From G020353115 sp964389685 (GTDB lineage: Bacteria; Bacteroidota; Bacteroidia; Bacteroidales; VadinHA17), in assembly GCA_964389685.1 (NCBI GenBank), contig CAYMFM010000014.1, forward strand, positions 1 through 64,000: a DNA stretch of 64,000 nt, given 5' to 3'. Every line of letters starts with the position of its first letter. The stretch's first letter is position 1. The translations under genes and the position numbers were made by a program. The notes below the pieces were generated by a model. It saw nothing but the letters and a program-made list of their open reading frames with translations, was not told where the DNA came from and searched no databases. Below, in pieces: positions 51,564-60,166 of this stretch.

Positions 51564-52550
51564 TCAGGGGAGATTAATTTCCAGCCATTCCAGTGTTTTT
51601 TCCACCCCCTCCCGGAATGTTCCCGGAACATAACCCAATTCGGTTATTGCCTTATCATTCGTTATGGAGGAGTTGTGAAAGTACTTCCTGACCCACCCCG
51701 GGGTTAACAGGGGTGTTCTACCTGTGATCCTTGCAAACAGCAACATCGCTGAAGCAGCAATCATTGCCATTACCCTCGGGATCCTGATCATGAAAAAGTT
51801 CCTGTGAATGATGTCCGAAATGGTATTAAAAAAATCGGTATAGCTTATGTTGTCTCCACCTAACAGGTACCCCTCTCCTGACCGGCCATGCTCCATAGCC
51901 CTGATCATGCCATCCACAAGATTATCAATGTATACATAATTACCTGTTTTCTTTCCGTTTCCGGGTATGATTCTCCATTTACCCAGGGCATACTGCTGCA
52001 TCAGTTTTGTTGCCGAGTTGCTCTGGTTGAGTGGCCCGGGTCCGAAAACGCGGGTAGGGTATACTATAATAATATGCAATCCCTCTTTTGCAAATTCCTG
52101 AGTGATCTGATCCGCCATCCATTTTGTTCTCTCATACTCGGTAAAAAACCGGGTTTTTCTGACCGTCGATTCATCAACCGGTCCATTAACAGAGGGTCCC
52201 AGGACTCCGGCTGTTGAGGCTACCACAACTTTCTCAACGTTCATCTCCCTGGCTGCATCAAGGATAATCCTTGTTCCTTCGACATTGAACTTCTGAAAAA
52301 CAGTGGGGTCTTCTGACCATACTTTTGTGCAGGCTGCAAGATGAAAAACCTGGTCACACCCCTTCATGGCTTTCCTGACACATTCGCCGTCGGTAATATC
52401 TCCGGTAAAGAAGCGTATCTTTTCGTGCATGAACATACCAGCCTTGCCGGGATCTCTTGACAGGACATGCACGGTATGACCAAGTGACATCAATTTTTCT
52501 GAAAGGCTGAAACCAATGAATCCGGTTGCACCGGTAATCAGAATATCCAT
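51564..52550 (-). CDS. NAD(P)-dependent epimerase/dehydratase
   Basis: Extended short-chain dehydrogenase of 328 residues. The Rossmann motif is GATGFIGFSLSEKL (7-20), FHLAACTKVWSEDP follows, and the catalytic Tyr-x-x-x-Lys is in YERTKWMADQ. The pattern (VEGTRIILDAARE, GPGPLNQSN) resembles dihydroflavonol-4-reductase/3-beta-HSD-like and hopanoid-associated sugar epimerases, which reduce or epimerise small carbonyl or sugar-nucleotide substrates. The precise substrate is unreadable. It is divergent from the APS reductase gene. Confidence 0.87.
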   Translation of the reverse strand: MDILITGATGFIGFSLSEKLMSLGHTVHVLSRDPGKAGMFMHEKIRFFTGDITDGECVRKAMKGCDQVFHLAACTKVWSEDPTVFQKFNVEGTRIILDAAREMNVEKVVVASTAGVLGPSVNGPVDESTVRKTRFFTEYERTKWMADQITQEFAKEGLHIIIVYPTRVFGPGPLNQSNSATKLMQQYALGKWRIIPGNGKKTGNYVYIDNLVDGMIRAMEHGRSGEGYLLGGDNISYTDFFNTISDIIHRNFFMIRIPRVMAMIAASAMLLFARITGRTPLLTPGWVRKYFHNSSITNDKAITELGYVPGTFREGVEKTLEWLEINLP

Positions 52551-52721
52551 GTTTACAAAATAAAGATCTATTGTGTATGATCGGCAATGGACCGAATGAA
52601 ACCCTCATCTTTAAAGGTTTCAATTTAAAAGCGTCATAAAAGAAACGTTACAAAGGTAAAGGTTTAAAATAAAATGTATTTTTGTCATCTTAAAATTCTT
52701 ACTGTGATGGGTGGTGACATT

Positions 52722-53438
52722 ATGCAAAAGGAGAGGATCAGGGAGCTGAATCAGCGGTTGAAGGATGCTGAGTCGCAAGAGGTGCTTCGTTATTTACTGG
52801 AAGAATCCGGAAAAAAGATGGTTTTTGCCACAAGCATGGGCACTGAGGACCAGGTGCTGATTCATATGATCAACGAAATTGATCCCTCGATACCGGTTTT
52901 TACTCTGGATACAGGCAGGATCTTTCCCGAGACGTATGACCTGATAGAGAGAACGGAAGAAAAATACGAGGTACGCATAAGGATTCTTTTTCCGGACAGG
53001 GACCGGGTTGAGGAGATGGTGAATAAAAAAGGAATAAACTTGTTTTATCGCAGCATTGAGAACAGGGAACTTTGCTGCCAGATCCGGAAAAATGATCCTT
53101 TGAAGAGGGCGCTGAAGGATTTTGATGCTTGGATATGCGGATTAAGAAGGGAACAATCCAGACACCGGTCATCGAATGAACTGGTTGAGTGGGATGATCA
53201 GCATCAGATGATTAAAGTAAACCCCCTGATAAACTGGACATCAGACCAGGTATGGGAGTTCATTAAAAGCCATAGGATCCCTTACAATGTTTTACACGAT
53301 AAGGGGTATCCGAGCATTGGTTGCCAGCCATGTACACGGGCAGTGATTCCCGGTGAAGATTTCCGGTCGGGTCGCTGGTGGTGGGAGAAGTCGGACCATA
53401 AGGAGTGCGGCATCCACCGGAAACCGGAAAAGAAATAA
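52722..53438 (+). CDS. cysH: assimilatory adenylylsulfate (APS) reductase
   Basis: Reduces adenylyl sulfate to sulfite with thioredoxin. It is 238 residues from the preferred ATG at 52722 (52707 is an alternative). The adenine/sulfate PP-motif region reads TSMGTEDQVL (38-47) and TLDTGRIFPET follows. Four cysteines for a [4Fe-4S] cluster are present, CC (118-119) and CQPC (201, 204), which marks the APS- rather than PAPS-using type. The catalytic C-terminal ECGIH has C229. No ATP sulfurylase, sulfite reductase or sulfate transporter gene lies nearby, so the pathway is scattered. It is convergent with a thioesterase gene. Confidence 0.92.
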   Translation: MQKERIRELNQRLKDAESQEVLRYLLEESGKKMVFATSMGTEDQVLIHMINEIDPSIPVFTLDTGRIFPETYDLIERTEEKYEVRIRILFPDRDRVEEMVNKKGINLFYRSIENRELCCQIRKNDPLKRALKDFDAWICGLRREQSRHRSSNELVEWDDQHQMIKVNPLINWTSDQVWEFIKSHRIPYNVLHDKGYPSIGCQPCTRAVIPGEDFRSGRWWWEKSDHKECGIHRKPEKK

Positions 53439-53470
53439 CGTTACTGCGAGATACTGCACCTGTAGTAGGA

Positions 53471-53944
53471 TCATTCAAAGAAGAATTCACTGTGATCGGG
53501 CAGCCCCATTCGTTCGAGTGCTTGGTCACCCGTAAAGATAAAATACCGGATCAGGCCTGTGGAACACAGCACCCCGTCGGAATCATAAATGTGCGTTTCA
53601 ATGTCAGCAATCCGGCGGTTCATCTCAACCATTTTCCCTGTTACCTTAACTTTGCCTTTGCTGACAAACAGCGGTTTCCTGAACCGGATTTCCATGGAGG
53701 AGGTAAATCCTCCGCATTTACCCAGAACGAAAACAACCCAGCTTGCCAGTTCATCCATCAGGGTGGATTGAATTCCGCCGTGAACCACTCCCGGATAACC
53801 CTGCATGTTTTCATCCGGATCCCAATAGCAGACCAGTGTATTGTCCTCTTTAAAAAACTCAAGCCTGAGCCCTATCGGATTGCTTGGGCTGCATCCGAAG
53901 CATTTATTCACCGCCGGATCAAACGGATTCCTTATTTTTTTCAT
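53471..53944 (-). CDS. PaaI-family hotdog thioesterase
   Basis: About 157 residues with a single hotdog fold. A Cys-containing N-terminus (NKCFGCSPSNPIGLRLEFF) is common in Bacteroidota members. The central helix and catalytic region read GYPGVVHGGIQSTLMDELASW, matching the HGG(x)6-D/E signature of PaaI/YbgC-like acyl-CoA thioesterases. The start at 53944 gives the usual KKIRNPFDP N-terminus; longer frames from TTG 53989 or ATG 53974 are unlikely. Substrate unknown. The stop is 32 bp from the APS reductase stop (convergent). Confidence 0.88.
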   Translation of the reverse strand: MKKIRNPFDPAVNKCFGCSPSNPIGLRLEFFKEDNTLVCYWDPDENMQGYPGVVHGGIQSTLMDELASWVVFVLGKCGGFTSSMEIRFRKPLFVSKGKVKVTGKMVEMNRRIADIETHIYDSDGVLCSTGLIRYFIFTGDQALERMGLPDHSEFFFE

Positions 53945-54019
53945 AAGATTGGGTTGTGTGAAAAAATCCCCCATAAAGGCGTATTTCAATCTTGCATATT
54001 AAGCTTTCACTGGTTTTCC

Positions 54020-54523
54020 TTAATCGGTTTCACGAAGGGAAGACAGAATCTTTGAAAGAATGTTCATGGCATTTTCAGAACCGATCTTGCCCAGGAAATC
54101 AAAGATATTCTGTTCCAACGTTTCCCTGCTCGATTCTTTTATCAATTTTTCCAGCTCTTTGTATTGTGAGATTTTCAGTTCATCTTCCAGGGCAGCCTTG
54201 ATAATGTCGGTTGCCGGTTTTTTATTCTCCTCAACCTTCTCCGGTACTCCGATGGTTTCCAGTTCCGTTATGCATACTTCCAGGATCTCTCTTCCCTTCT
54301 TTTTGCAGACATCGAAATGAGCCGACGTGCCCAGCGTGTCCCGCAATGACCAGCTGCTCAGGTCATAATGGATCTCGTTAATTTTTTTGATTTTCTCGGA
54401 GTCCGGGCCGAAGATTCGGTCCAGAACCAGCGTCGTGGAATCTTTCCAGGAGTCAAGATCGAAATCTTTCGAATCGAGCTTTTTGATCTGTTTTTGAAGA
54501 AGTGTTATGTATTTCTCTTTCAT
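54020..54523 (-). CDS. conserved hypothetical, helical, cytosolic
   Basis: I do not recognise a named domain. The 167 residues lack a signal peptide or membrane segment. They read as an alpha-helical protein with a motif-like stretch (DLDSWKDSTTLVLDRIFG and a later YDLSSWSLRDT) and a charged helix pair at the C-terminus (QYKELEKLIKESSRETLEQNIFDFLGK). It lies 15 bp downstream of the propeller-PP2C gene on the same strand, so the two are probably co-transcribed and may be functionally linked. An antiphage abortive-infection role is conceivable for small helical proteins of this type but is not supported by any visible motif. Confidence 0.6.
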   Translation of the reverse strand: MKEKYITLLQKQIKKLDSKDFDLDSWKDSTTLVLDRIFGPDSEKIKKINEIHYDLSSWSLRDTLGTSAHFDVCKKKGREILEVCITELETIGVPEKVEENKKPATDIIKAALEDELKISQYKELEKLIKESSRETLEQNIFDFLGKIGSENAMNILSKILSSLRETD

Positions 54524-54538
54524 GTTTACTGGTTTTGA

Positions 54539-57500
54539 TCACACCTTAATCCCAATAACTACCACATCATCGACCTGCGGCAGTTCACCTTTCCATTTCA
54601 AAAACATTTCATCAAGCACTTTCTTCTGCTCTTCCATCGGAAGATGGTTGTTCTTAATCAATAGATCCTTGAACGGTTTGTACTTGAATTTTTTCCCTTC
54701 AGGTCCGCCGAATTGATCAGCATAGCCATCGGAAAAGAGGTAGATTGCGTCACCCGCGATGAGATTGATGGTATGGTTGGTAAAGGGTTGATTGTCTCTG
54801 GCATGAATGCCGATGGGCATTTTATCTCCCTTGGTTTCTGTAATTGTATCATTGTGAAGGAGATAGAGAGGATTGTTTGCTCCGGCAAATTGTAGCATTT
54901 GCTGTTTGGTGTCGATGATACACAGTGCCATATCCATACCATCTTTTGTTTCACCCTCGGTTTCCTTTTGCCGGAGCGAATGGATTACATATTCTCTCAG
55001 TTGGTTAAGCAATTCACTGGCATCAACTGTATCCATCCTGTTCACAATTTCATTCAGGTAGGCCACTCCCAGCATGCTCATAAAAGCTCCGGGGACACCA
55101 TGCCCCGTGCAATCCACCGCGGTAACGATCAATTTTCCATTCTTCTCCGTCATCCAGTAAAAATCACCGCTGACAATATCCTTCGGTTTGAACAGGATGA
55201 AATGGTCAGTGTAGTACTTATTGATAATCTGAGTAGGGGGTAGCAGCGCGGTCTGGATTCTTCTGGCATAGTGAATGCTATCGGTAATTTCCTTTTTTTG
55301 CTGAGTGATCATATCCCGCTGCTGGGTTGCCAGGTCCCGTTGCGCTTCAATTTCATCCCGTTGTGCTTCGATTTCCTCTTTTTGGTGTACTACCTCAAGC
55401 GTACGTTCGCGCACTTTTTCTTCCAGGATCCTCTTTTCTCTCCTCAGGTTTCGTTCCCGGATCTTCACAAACCCCACAAATATTCCCAGTACAACCAGAG
55501 AAGATACAAGGAGGAACCACCAGGTTTGCCAGAATGGAGGTTCCACGGAAAAGCTGAAAGTGGCCGGATACTCATTCCAGGTATCATCTTCGTTTGCTGA
55601 CCGTACACTAAAGGTATAATCCCCGGGTGGCAGGTTGGTGTAAGTCATCTCTCTCTTTTTACTTGGGATAGACCAGTTTTCATTAAATCCATCCAGCTTC
55701 CACTGGTAAGTCACATAACTTGGCGATTTCAGGTAGATTCCGATGAATTCAAAAGAGAGTGAATTCTGGTTATAGGGAAGCACAAGGTTTTGAGGCAGCT
55801 TGAACCGGCCGGAAACGCCGTCGGCAAAATTTGAATTTTCCCACAGGATATCGCGGTTGGGGATGGTTACACTGGTAATGTGTGTATAGGTTTCGATGTT
55901 GTCTGTACGTTCAGCCAGCGGATTATAACAGGTTACACCCTTTACTGTTCCAAACCAGATTCTCCCGGTATTATCCTTGCAAACGGAATTGCTGTGGGTT
56001 TCAATACCAAGGAATCCCTCTTCCTGTCCAAAGTGTTTTATCCGGATGATCTCTCCGGTTCGTGAAAAACTGATCTTATCAACCCCTTTCTCCGATCCTG
56101 CCCACAGGTTATCGTTATCATCAAAAATCAGCTGGTTTATGGAGTTGGAGTGGAGTCCGTTGGCAATACTGATGTTCTTTCTTGATGTGGTGTCGATTCC
56201 CTCTTCGGTCAGCGTATAGGTAAAGATCCCGCCACCTTTGGTCCCCAGGCATAGCTTCCCTGCGTCATCGCTGATGATGGTAGAAATATTATCCTGCGTC
56301 TCTTCAAGATGGTACTTGGTTATGCGGTTATCCCGGTACAGGGCAAATCCGTCATAATCAAAACCGATCCATATGTTTCCATACAAATCTTCATACAGGG
56401 AGGAAACGGGAAAGTCGGGGTAGCCTCCCTCCGGATTAAAATCGTGGATGGTTAACTCGTGCAAATTGCCCGTAGGACACTGGATAATACTGATGCCGGA
56501 AGCAGTTCCGATCCAGTAATTATGCTGTGAATCTTCCAGCATGGCCAGCACTTCATTATTTTTTAATCCATCTGATTTTTCAAGATTCCGCCGTACGATC
56601 AGATTGAAGATGGTGATTCCTCCTTCTGTTCCGAACCAGATATTGCCGGCATTGTCCATCATCATGCTGCGGACAACATTATTGATTAAACCGGTCTCTT
56701 CAGTGATTTTTCTCACCCTGAGGGTACCCTGGCTGAATTCCAGTTTGTTGACTCCTTCGTAGGTTCCCAGCCAGATGTTGTTTACCTGGTCAGCCAGAAC
56801 AGTGTTTACCTGATTGTTGGAAAGGTTATCCTCTTCAGTGTAGTGAAAGAACATATCACCACTGTACCGGTTTATTCCTCCGAAAAATGTACCAAACCAG
56901 AGGTCTCCGGCGGATGTCCGGATGATGGAGCGGATCCGTGCATTGCTGAGCCCCTCCTTTTCGGTATAACTCTGGAACCGGTTTCCGGACAGTTTGCTGA
57001 TCCCGTCTACGGTACCAAACCACATGTTCCCCTGGTTATCCTGGCAGATGGCCCGTATCCGGTTGTGGATCAAACCGTCCTCGGTAGTATATACCCTAAA
57101 GTCAGAGCCATCATAGCGTACAGCACCATCCTCTGTTCCAAACCAGAGGTTTTTTGAACCGTCTTCATAAATGACCAGAATGCGGTTATCCAACAGTCCG
57201 TCTTCCGTGGTAAAGTTTTCAAAGGTTCGCCCATTGAACCTGCTGATCCCGCCATCCGTACCAAACCACATGTATCCTCTTGAGTCTTTCAGCATGGCCC
57301 TCACCCGGTTGTGCAACAAACCGTCCTCTGTGGTAAGGCATTCCACAATTCCCTCTTCCAGGTCCTTGTTTTTCAGGTTGAATTTACACACTCCCCCGCC
57401 GAATGTTCCGAACCAGAGGTTCCCCTGGTTATCCTGGCCAATGGACCTGACAATGTCGTTGGATAGCCCGGAACTTACATTATAATTGATAAATTCTTGA

Positions 57501-57820
57501 CCATCAAATTTAGTCACACCTTTGCCCTGTGTTCCAAACCAAAGATTCCCCTGGTCATCTTCGAATACACAGCGGATGATGTTATGACCGAGTCCATCCC
57601 CTACGGTATAGGTTTTAAAATTTTCTCCATCGAACACGGAAACCCCTCCTCCTTCTGTGGCGATCCATAAGAATCCTTTGGTATCTTCAATCATAGAATA
57701 AATCCCGGACCGGGGAAGTCCCTCCTCAATGGAATACCTTTTGAAATTATAATGCTGAGAATGAACAAGATTCCAGGAAAGAAGAAGGATTGCCAGAATG
57801 AAACTTGATTTCTTTCTCAT
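54539..57820 (-). CDS. beta-propeller sensor with SpoIIE/PP2C phosphatase output
   Basis: A 1093-residue sensor phosphatase. The signal peptide (1-21) is followed by about fourteen propeller blades (about 25-640), each with a W-F/L/I-G-T core. A Y_Y_Y-type immunoglobulin-like domain (about 670-760), one transmembrane helix (about 767-785) and a coiled coil with EIEAQRD repeats come next, then a cytosolic PP2C domain (about 850-1093). Catalytic features are SGDFYWM, VDCTGHGVPGAFMSM (D903), FSDGYADQFGGPEG (D1031) and VDDVVV. Architecture parallels hybrid two-component sensors, with the kinase replaced by a phosphatase. It would report periplasmic ligands, perhaps glycans, to a phospho-switch such as SiaC. 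Confidence 0.92.
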   Translation of the reverse strand: MRKKSSFILAILLLSWNLVHSQHYNFKRYSIEEGLPRSGIYSMIEDTKGFLWIATEGGGVSVFDGENFKTYTVGDGLGHNIIRCVFEDDQGNLWFGTQGKGVTKFDGQEFINYNVSSGLSNDIVRSIGQDNQGNLWFGTFGGGVCKFNLKNKDLEEGIVECLTTEDGLLHNRVRAMLKDSRGYMWFGTDGGISRFNGRTFENFTTEDGLLDNRILVIYEDGSKNLWFGTEDGAVRYDGSDFRVYTTEDGLIHNRIRAICQDNQGNMWFGTVDGISKLSGNRFQSYTEKEGLSNARIRSIIRTSAGDLWFGTFFGGINRYSGDMFFHYTEEDNLSNNQVNTVLADQVNNIWLGTYEGVNKLEFSQGTLRVRKITEETGLINNVVRSMMMDNAGNIWFGTEGGITIFNLIVRRNLEKSDGLKNNEVLAMLEDSQHNYWIGTASGISIIQCPTGNLHELTIHDFNPEGGYPDFPVSSLYEDLYGNIWIGFDYDGFALYRDNRITKYHLEETQDNISTIISDDAGKLCLGTKGGGIFTYTLTEEGIDTTSRKNISIANGLHSNSINQLIFDDNDNLWAGSEKGVDKISFSRTGEIIRIKHFGQEEGFLGIETHSNSVCKDNTGRIWFGTVKGVTCYNPLAERTDNIETYTHITSVTIPNRDILWENSNFADGVSGRFKLPQNLVLPYNQNSLSFEFIGIYLKSPSYVTYQWKLDGFNENWSIPSKKREMTYTNLPPGDYTFSVRSANEDDTWNEYPATFSFSVEPPFWQTWWFLLVSSLVVLGIFVGFVKIRERNLRREKRILEEKVRERTLEVVHQKEEIEAQRDEIEAQRDLATQQRDMITQQKKEITDSIHYARRIQTALLPPTQIINKYYTDHFILFKPKDIVSGDFYWMTEKNGKLIVTAVDCTGHGVPGAFMSMLGVAYLNEIVNRMDTVDASELLNQLREYVIHSLRQKETEGETKDGMDMALCIIDTKQQMLQFAGANNPLYLLHNDTITETKGDKMPIGIHARDNQPFTNHTINLIAGDAIYLFSDGYADQFGGPEGKKFKYKPFKDLLIKNNHLPMEEQKKVLDEMFLKWKGELPQVDDVVVIGIKV

Positions 57821-57862
57821 CTTTTCAGACGTTTACATCAGAACCTTAAAATTACACTTTTT

Positions 57863-58420
57863 TTAACGATGATTGCTGAAATTTTTCCGGATAATTCTTC
57901 TCCTCTCCCTCAAACCCCGAAATGAAAAATAAATAAGGATACCACATAAAAAGAGCAGCAGAATGGCTGCAATAACGGAATTGATCGTTAATTCATACAT
58001 GGCTGTTTGTATTATAATACCATTTACGGCACCGAAAATCATAAAAATTGCGATTCCCAGTACAATCGAGTCATAGATGTTGGAAAGCCGAAGCGAAGTC
58101 CGGTACAGGGGCGATTTTTTGAATTGTTCGAATCGTTTCTTCGCCTGGTAAGCAGCCCTTGCCCTGGCTTTCTCCCGTTCATAACTTACCCATTCACGGT
58201 ATTTCTCCTCCATGGCCTCTTTGGAGTAATACTGAGGCTGGGTTTTGAGGTTTATAAGGAATTCATACGCTTCATTAACCTCAATAAATTTTTCATGGGC
58301 ATTGGGATCTTTGCTTATATCCGGGTGATACATTTTTGCTTTAATCCGGTAAGCCCTCTTTATATCATCCAGGTCAGCATCCTCCGGCAAACCAAGTATC
58401 CTGTAGTACTTAAATGCCAT
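57863..58420 (-). CDS. membrane-anchored J-domain protein
   Basis: A 185-residue protein starting with a J domain (about 3-60) bearing the HPD tripeptide (H32-P33-D34) that stimulates DnaK ATPase. A basic linker (about 70-105, KYREWVSYEREKARARAAYQ) and two hydrophobic helices (about 115-135 and 145-168) follow, then a basic tail. It would recruit DnaK to the inner membrane. It is not DnaJ itself: the Gly/Phe-rich and zinc-binding regions are absent. It lies upstream of the propeller-PP2C gene on the same strand (42 bp gap) and divergent from rtcB. Confidence 0.88.
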   Translation of the reverse strand: MAFKYYRILGLPEDADLDDIKRAYRIKAKMYHPDISKDPNAHEKFIEVNEAYEFLINLKTQPQYYSKEAMEEKYREWVSYEREKARARAAYQAKKRFEQFKKSPLYRTSLRLSNIYDSIVLGIAIFMIFGAVNGIIIQTAMYELTINSVIAAILLLFLCGILIYFSFRGLRERRRIIRKNFSNHR

Positions 58421-58538
58421 AACAAACGATTCGTGATATGCAAGATACTGAAATAATCAGGGATATGAAATGATTGATGTCCATTTGTCGCCCTGTTTCC
58501 CTTGAAAATGTTAATTTTATGATCAGGATGGAGTAACC

Positions 58539-59717
58539 ATGAAAAAGATCATTACTTCGGAACGGGTACCCATCAAGATGTGGCTGGGCGAAATCGAAGA
58601 GGGTGCCCTGGAACAGGCGAAAAACCTGGCGAACCTGCCCTTTGCCTTTCGTCATGTTGTTATCCTGCCGGATTGCCACCAGGGATATGGAATGCCGATC
58701 GGTGGTGTTCTGGCAACAAGGGAAATGGTCATACCCAATGCGGTGGGGGTGGATATCGGGTGTGGTATGTCTGCTGTTCGAACATCCCTTAAACACATTG
58801 ATAAATCGGTGATAAAAAAGATCATGAGTGAGATCAGAACCCTCATCCCACTGGGCTTCAATCACCACAAAAACCCACAGAATAAGAATCTGATGCCTGA
58901 TTTGGGTGATGAAAAGAAAATAGAGGAACTTCCGGTTGCCTGCAATGAGTTTGAAAGTGCTCTTCATCAACTCGGAACACTGGGGGGTGGTAACCATTTC
59001 ATTGAGATCCAGAAAGGAAACGATGGATACATCTGGCTTATGGTGCATTCCGGTAGCAGGAACATTGGAAAAAAGGTCGCCGATCATTACAACCGCCTGG
59101 CAAAAACACTGAATGAAAAATGGGCTACCGGTTTGTCCGTGGAGAAGCAACTGGCCTATTTACCAATGAGCACTGAAGAAGGGATTACATACTGGAAAGA
59201 GATGGAATATTGTGTCCGGTTCGCTTTTGCCAACAGAGAACTTATGATGAACCGCATAAAAGAAGTGTGCCAGGATATCCTTCCTGAACCGATCACCTTT
59301 GATCCGATGATCAATATTGCACATAATTATGCGGCACGTGAAATCCATTTTTCAACATCGGTGATTGTTCACAGGAAAGGAGCAACACAGGCAAAAAATG
59401 GACAGGTTGGGATTATTCCCGGATCACAGGGGACCAGAAGTTACATCGTTAGAGGAAAAGGGAATCCGGAAAGTTTTGAAAGCTGTTCTCATGGCGCCGG
59501 AAGGGTGATGGGAAGAAAACAGGCCCAGCGACAACTGGACCTTCAAAAAGAGATAGAGTTCCTTGAAAAACAAAATATTGTCCATTCCATCCGCTCGGTC
59601 AGGGATCTGGATGAGGCTCCATCTGCCTATAAAAAGATCGAAGACGTTATGGAAAACCAGAAAGACCTTGTGGAACCACTGGTGGAACTGACCCCACTGG
59701 CGGTGATTAAAGGATGA
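58539..59717 (+). CDS. rtcB: RtcB family RNA-splicing ligase, short form
   Basis: Joins RNA 2',3'-cyclic phosphate or 3'-phosphate ends to 5'-OH ends using GTP and Mn2+. Signatures: LPDCHQGYGMPIGG (45-56), VDIGCGMSAVRT (metal D72, C75), GTLGGGNHFIEIQ (about 148-160) and SHGAGRVMGR with the guanylylated histidine H318. At 392 residues it is shorter than the roughly 480-residue E. coli enzyme, as in several bacterial RtcB paralogues. No rtcA, rtcR or archease gene is adjacent. It probably acts in RNA repair. After the stop comes a long repeat array. Confidence 0.92.
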   Translation: MKKIITSERVPIKMWLGEIEEGALEQAKNLANLPFAFRHVVILPDCHQGYGMPIGGVLATREMVIPNAVGVDIGCGMSAVRTSLKHIDKSVIKKIMSEIRTLIPLGFNHHKNPQNKNLMPDLGDEKKIEELPVACNEFESALHQLGTLGGGNHFIEIQKGNDGYIWLMVHSGSRNIGKKVADHYNRLAKTLNEKWATGLSVEKQLAYLPMSTEEGITYWKEMEYCVRFAFANRELMMNRIKEVCQDILPEPITFDPMINIAHNYAAREIHFSTSVIVHRKGATQAKNGQVGIIPGSQGTRSYIVRGKGNPESFESCSHGAGRVMGRKQAQRQLDLQKEIEFLEKQNIVHSIRSVRDLDEAPSAYKKIEDVMENQKDLVEPLVELTPLAVIKG

Positions 59718-59817
59718 AATGAAGAAAGTTATGCCGTAGGCATCCCTTACGGGATAAGTTATACGTTGATAAGTTATTAGAGAGAGAGGTGGAAGTGCAG
59801 AGTTAGAAAAAAAGTAT

Positions 59818-60034
59818 GCAGCTGGCAGTAGGCAGTACTCAGTGAACAGTAAGCTGTGAACAGTGAGTAGATACGGGTTACGGGATACGAGTGATGAGAG
59901 GTGAGAGGGAGTGACGAAGTGACTTAGTGACGAAGTGACGAAATGACGAAGTGACTTAGTGACGAAGTGACTTAGTGACGAAGAGACGAAATGACGAAGT
60001 GACTTAGATACAGAGTACAGAGTACAGAGTACAG
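59818..60034. repeat. continuous heptamer-octamer-heptamer array
   Basis: Thirteen heptamers in exact register (59818-59908: GCAGCTG, GCAGTAG, GCAGTAC and so on, including CGGGTTA-CGGGATA and two TGAGAGG). One base is followed by twelve octamers (59910-60005) drawn from AGTGACGA, AGTGACTT, AATGACGA and AGAGACGA, one bridging octamer (AGATACAG), then three identical AGTACAG heptamers (60014-60034). Only one base in 217 falls outside a unit. Confidence 0.85.
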
Positions 60035-60057
60035 AGCAGAGCAAGAGTTAAAAGAAA

Positions 60058-60122
60058 ATGAGACGATGAGACGTGGTGAGGAGGAGACGGAGAGTGAGGA
60101 TGAGTGGTGAGTTATGAGAAGT
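60058..60122. repeat. octamer/heptamer array
   Basis: Two ATGAGACG octamers (60058-60073) are followed by seven heptamers, several starting GAG (GAGGAGA, GAGTGGT, GAGTTAT, GAGAAGT). The octamers are the reverse complement of part of the block at 27714-27745. Confidence 0.65.
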
Positions 60123-60166
60123 GATCAGTTTGAAAGCTGAATGTTGAATGTTGGGCGTTGTTTTGT

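Larger units (their letters stand above)
59718..60166. other. gene-free gap dominated by heptamer/octamer arrays
   Basis: About 450 bp between rtcB and the radical SAM gene. The first 100 bp contain three spaced AAGTTAT motifs; most of the rest is a tandem array (see 59818-60034 and 60058-60122). Reading frames across it only translate the repeats. Confidence 0.75.

Noticed and set aside
53405..54055. 216-residue plus-strand frame over the thioesterase gene
   Set aside because: Antisense to the PaaI-type thioesterase with its HGG signature.
58410..59150. 246-residue minus-strand frame opposite rtcB
   Set aside because: Fully antisense to a well-supported RtcB coding region; its composition (His, Cys, Phe rich) is typical of shadow frames.
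59424..60044. 206-residue minus-strand reading frame rich in SLSHFVT/SLRHFVT
   Set aside because: The second half only translates the octamer array, and the first half is antisense to rtcB. The repeat peptide is a by-product of the 8-base units, not evidence of a gene.
59818..60122. Possible CRISPR array
   Set aside because: Units are 7-8 bases with no spacers between them, and no cas gene is present.
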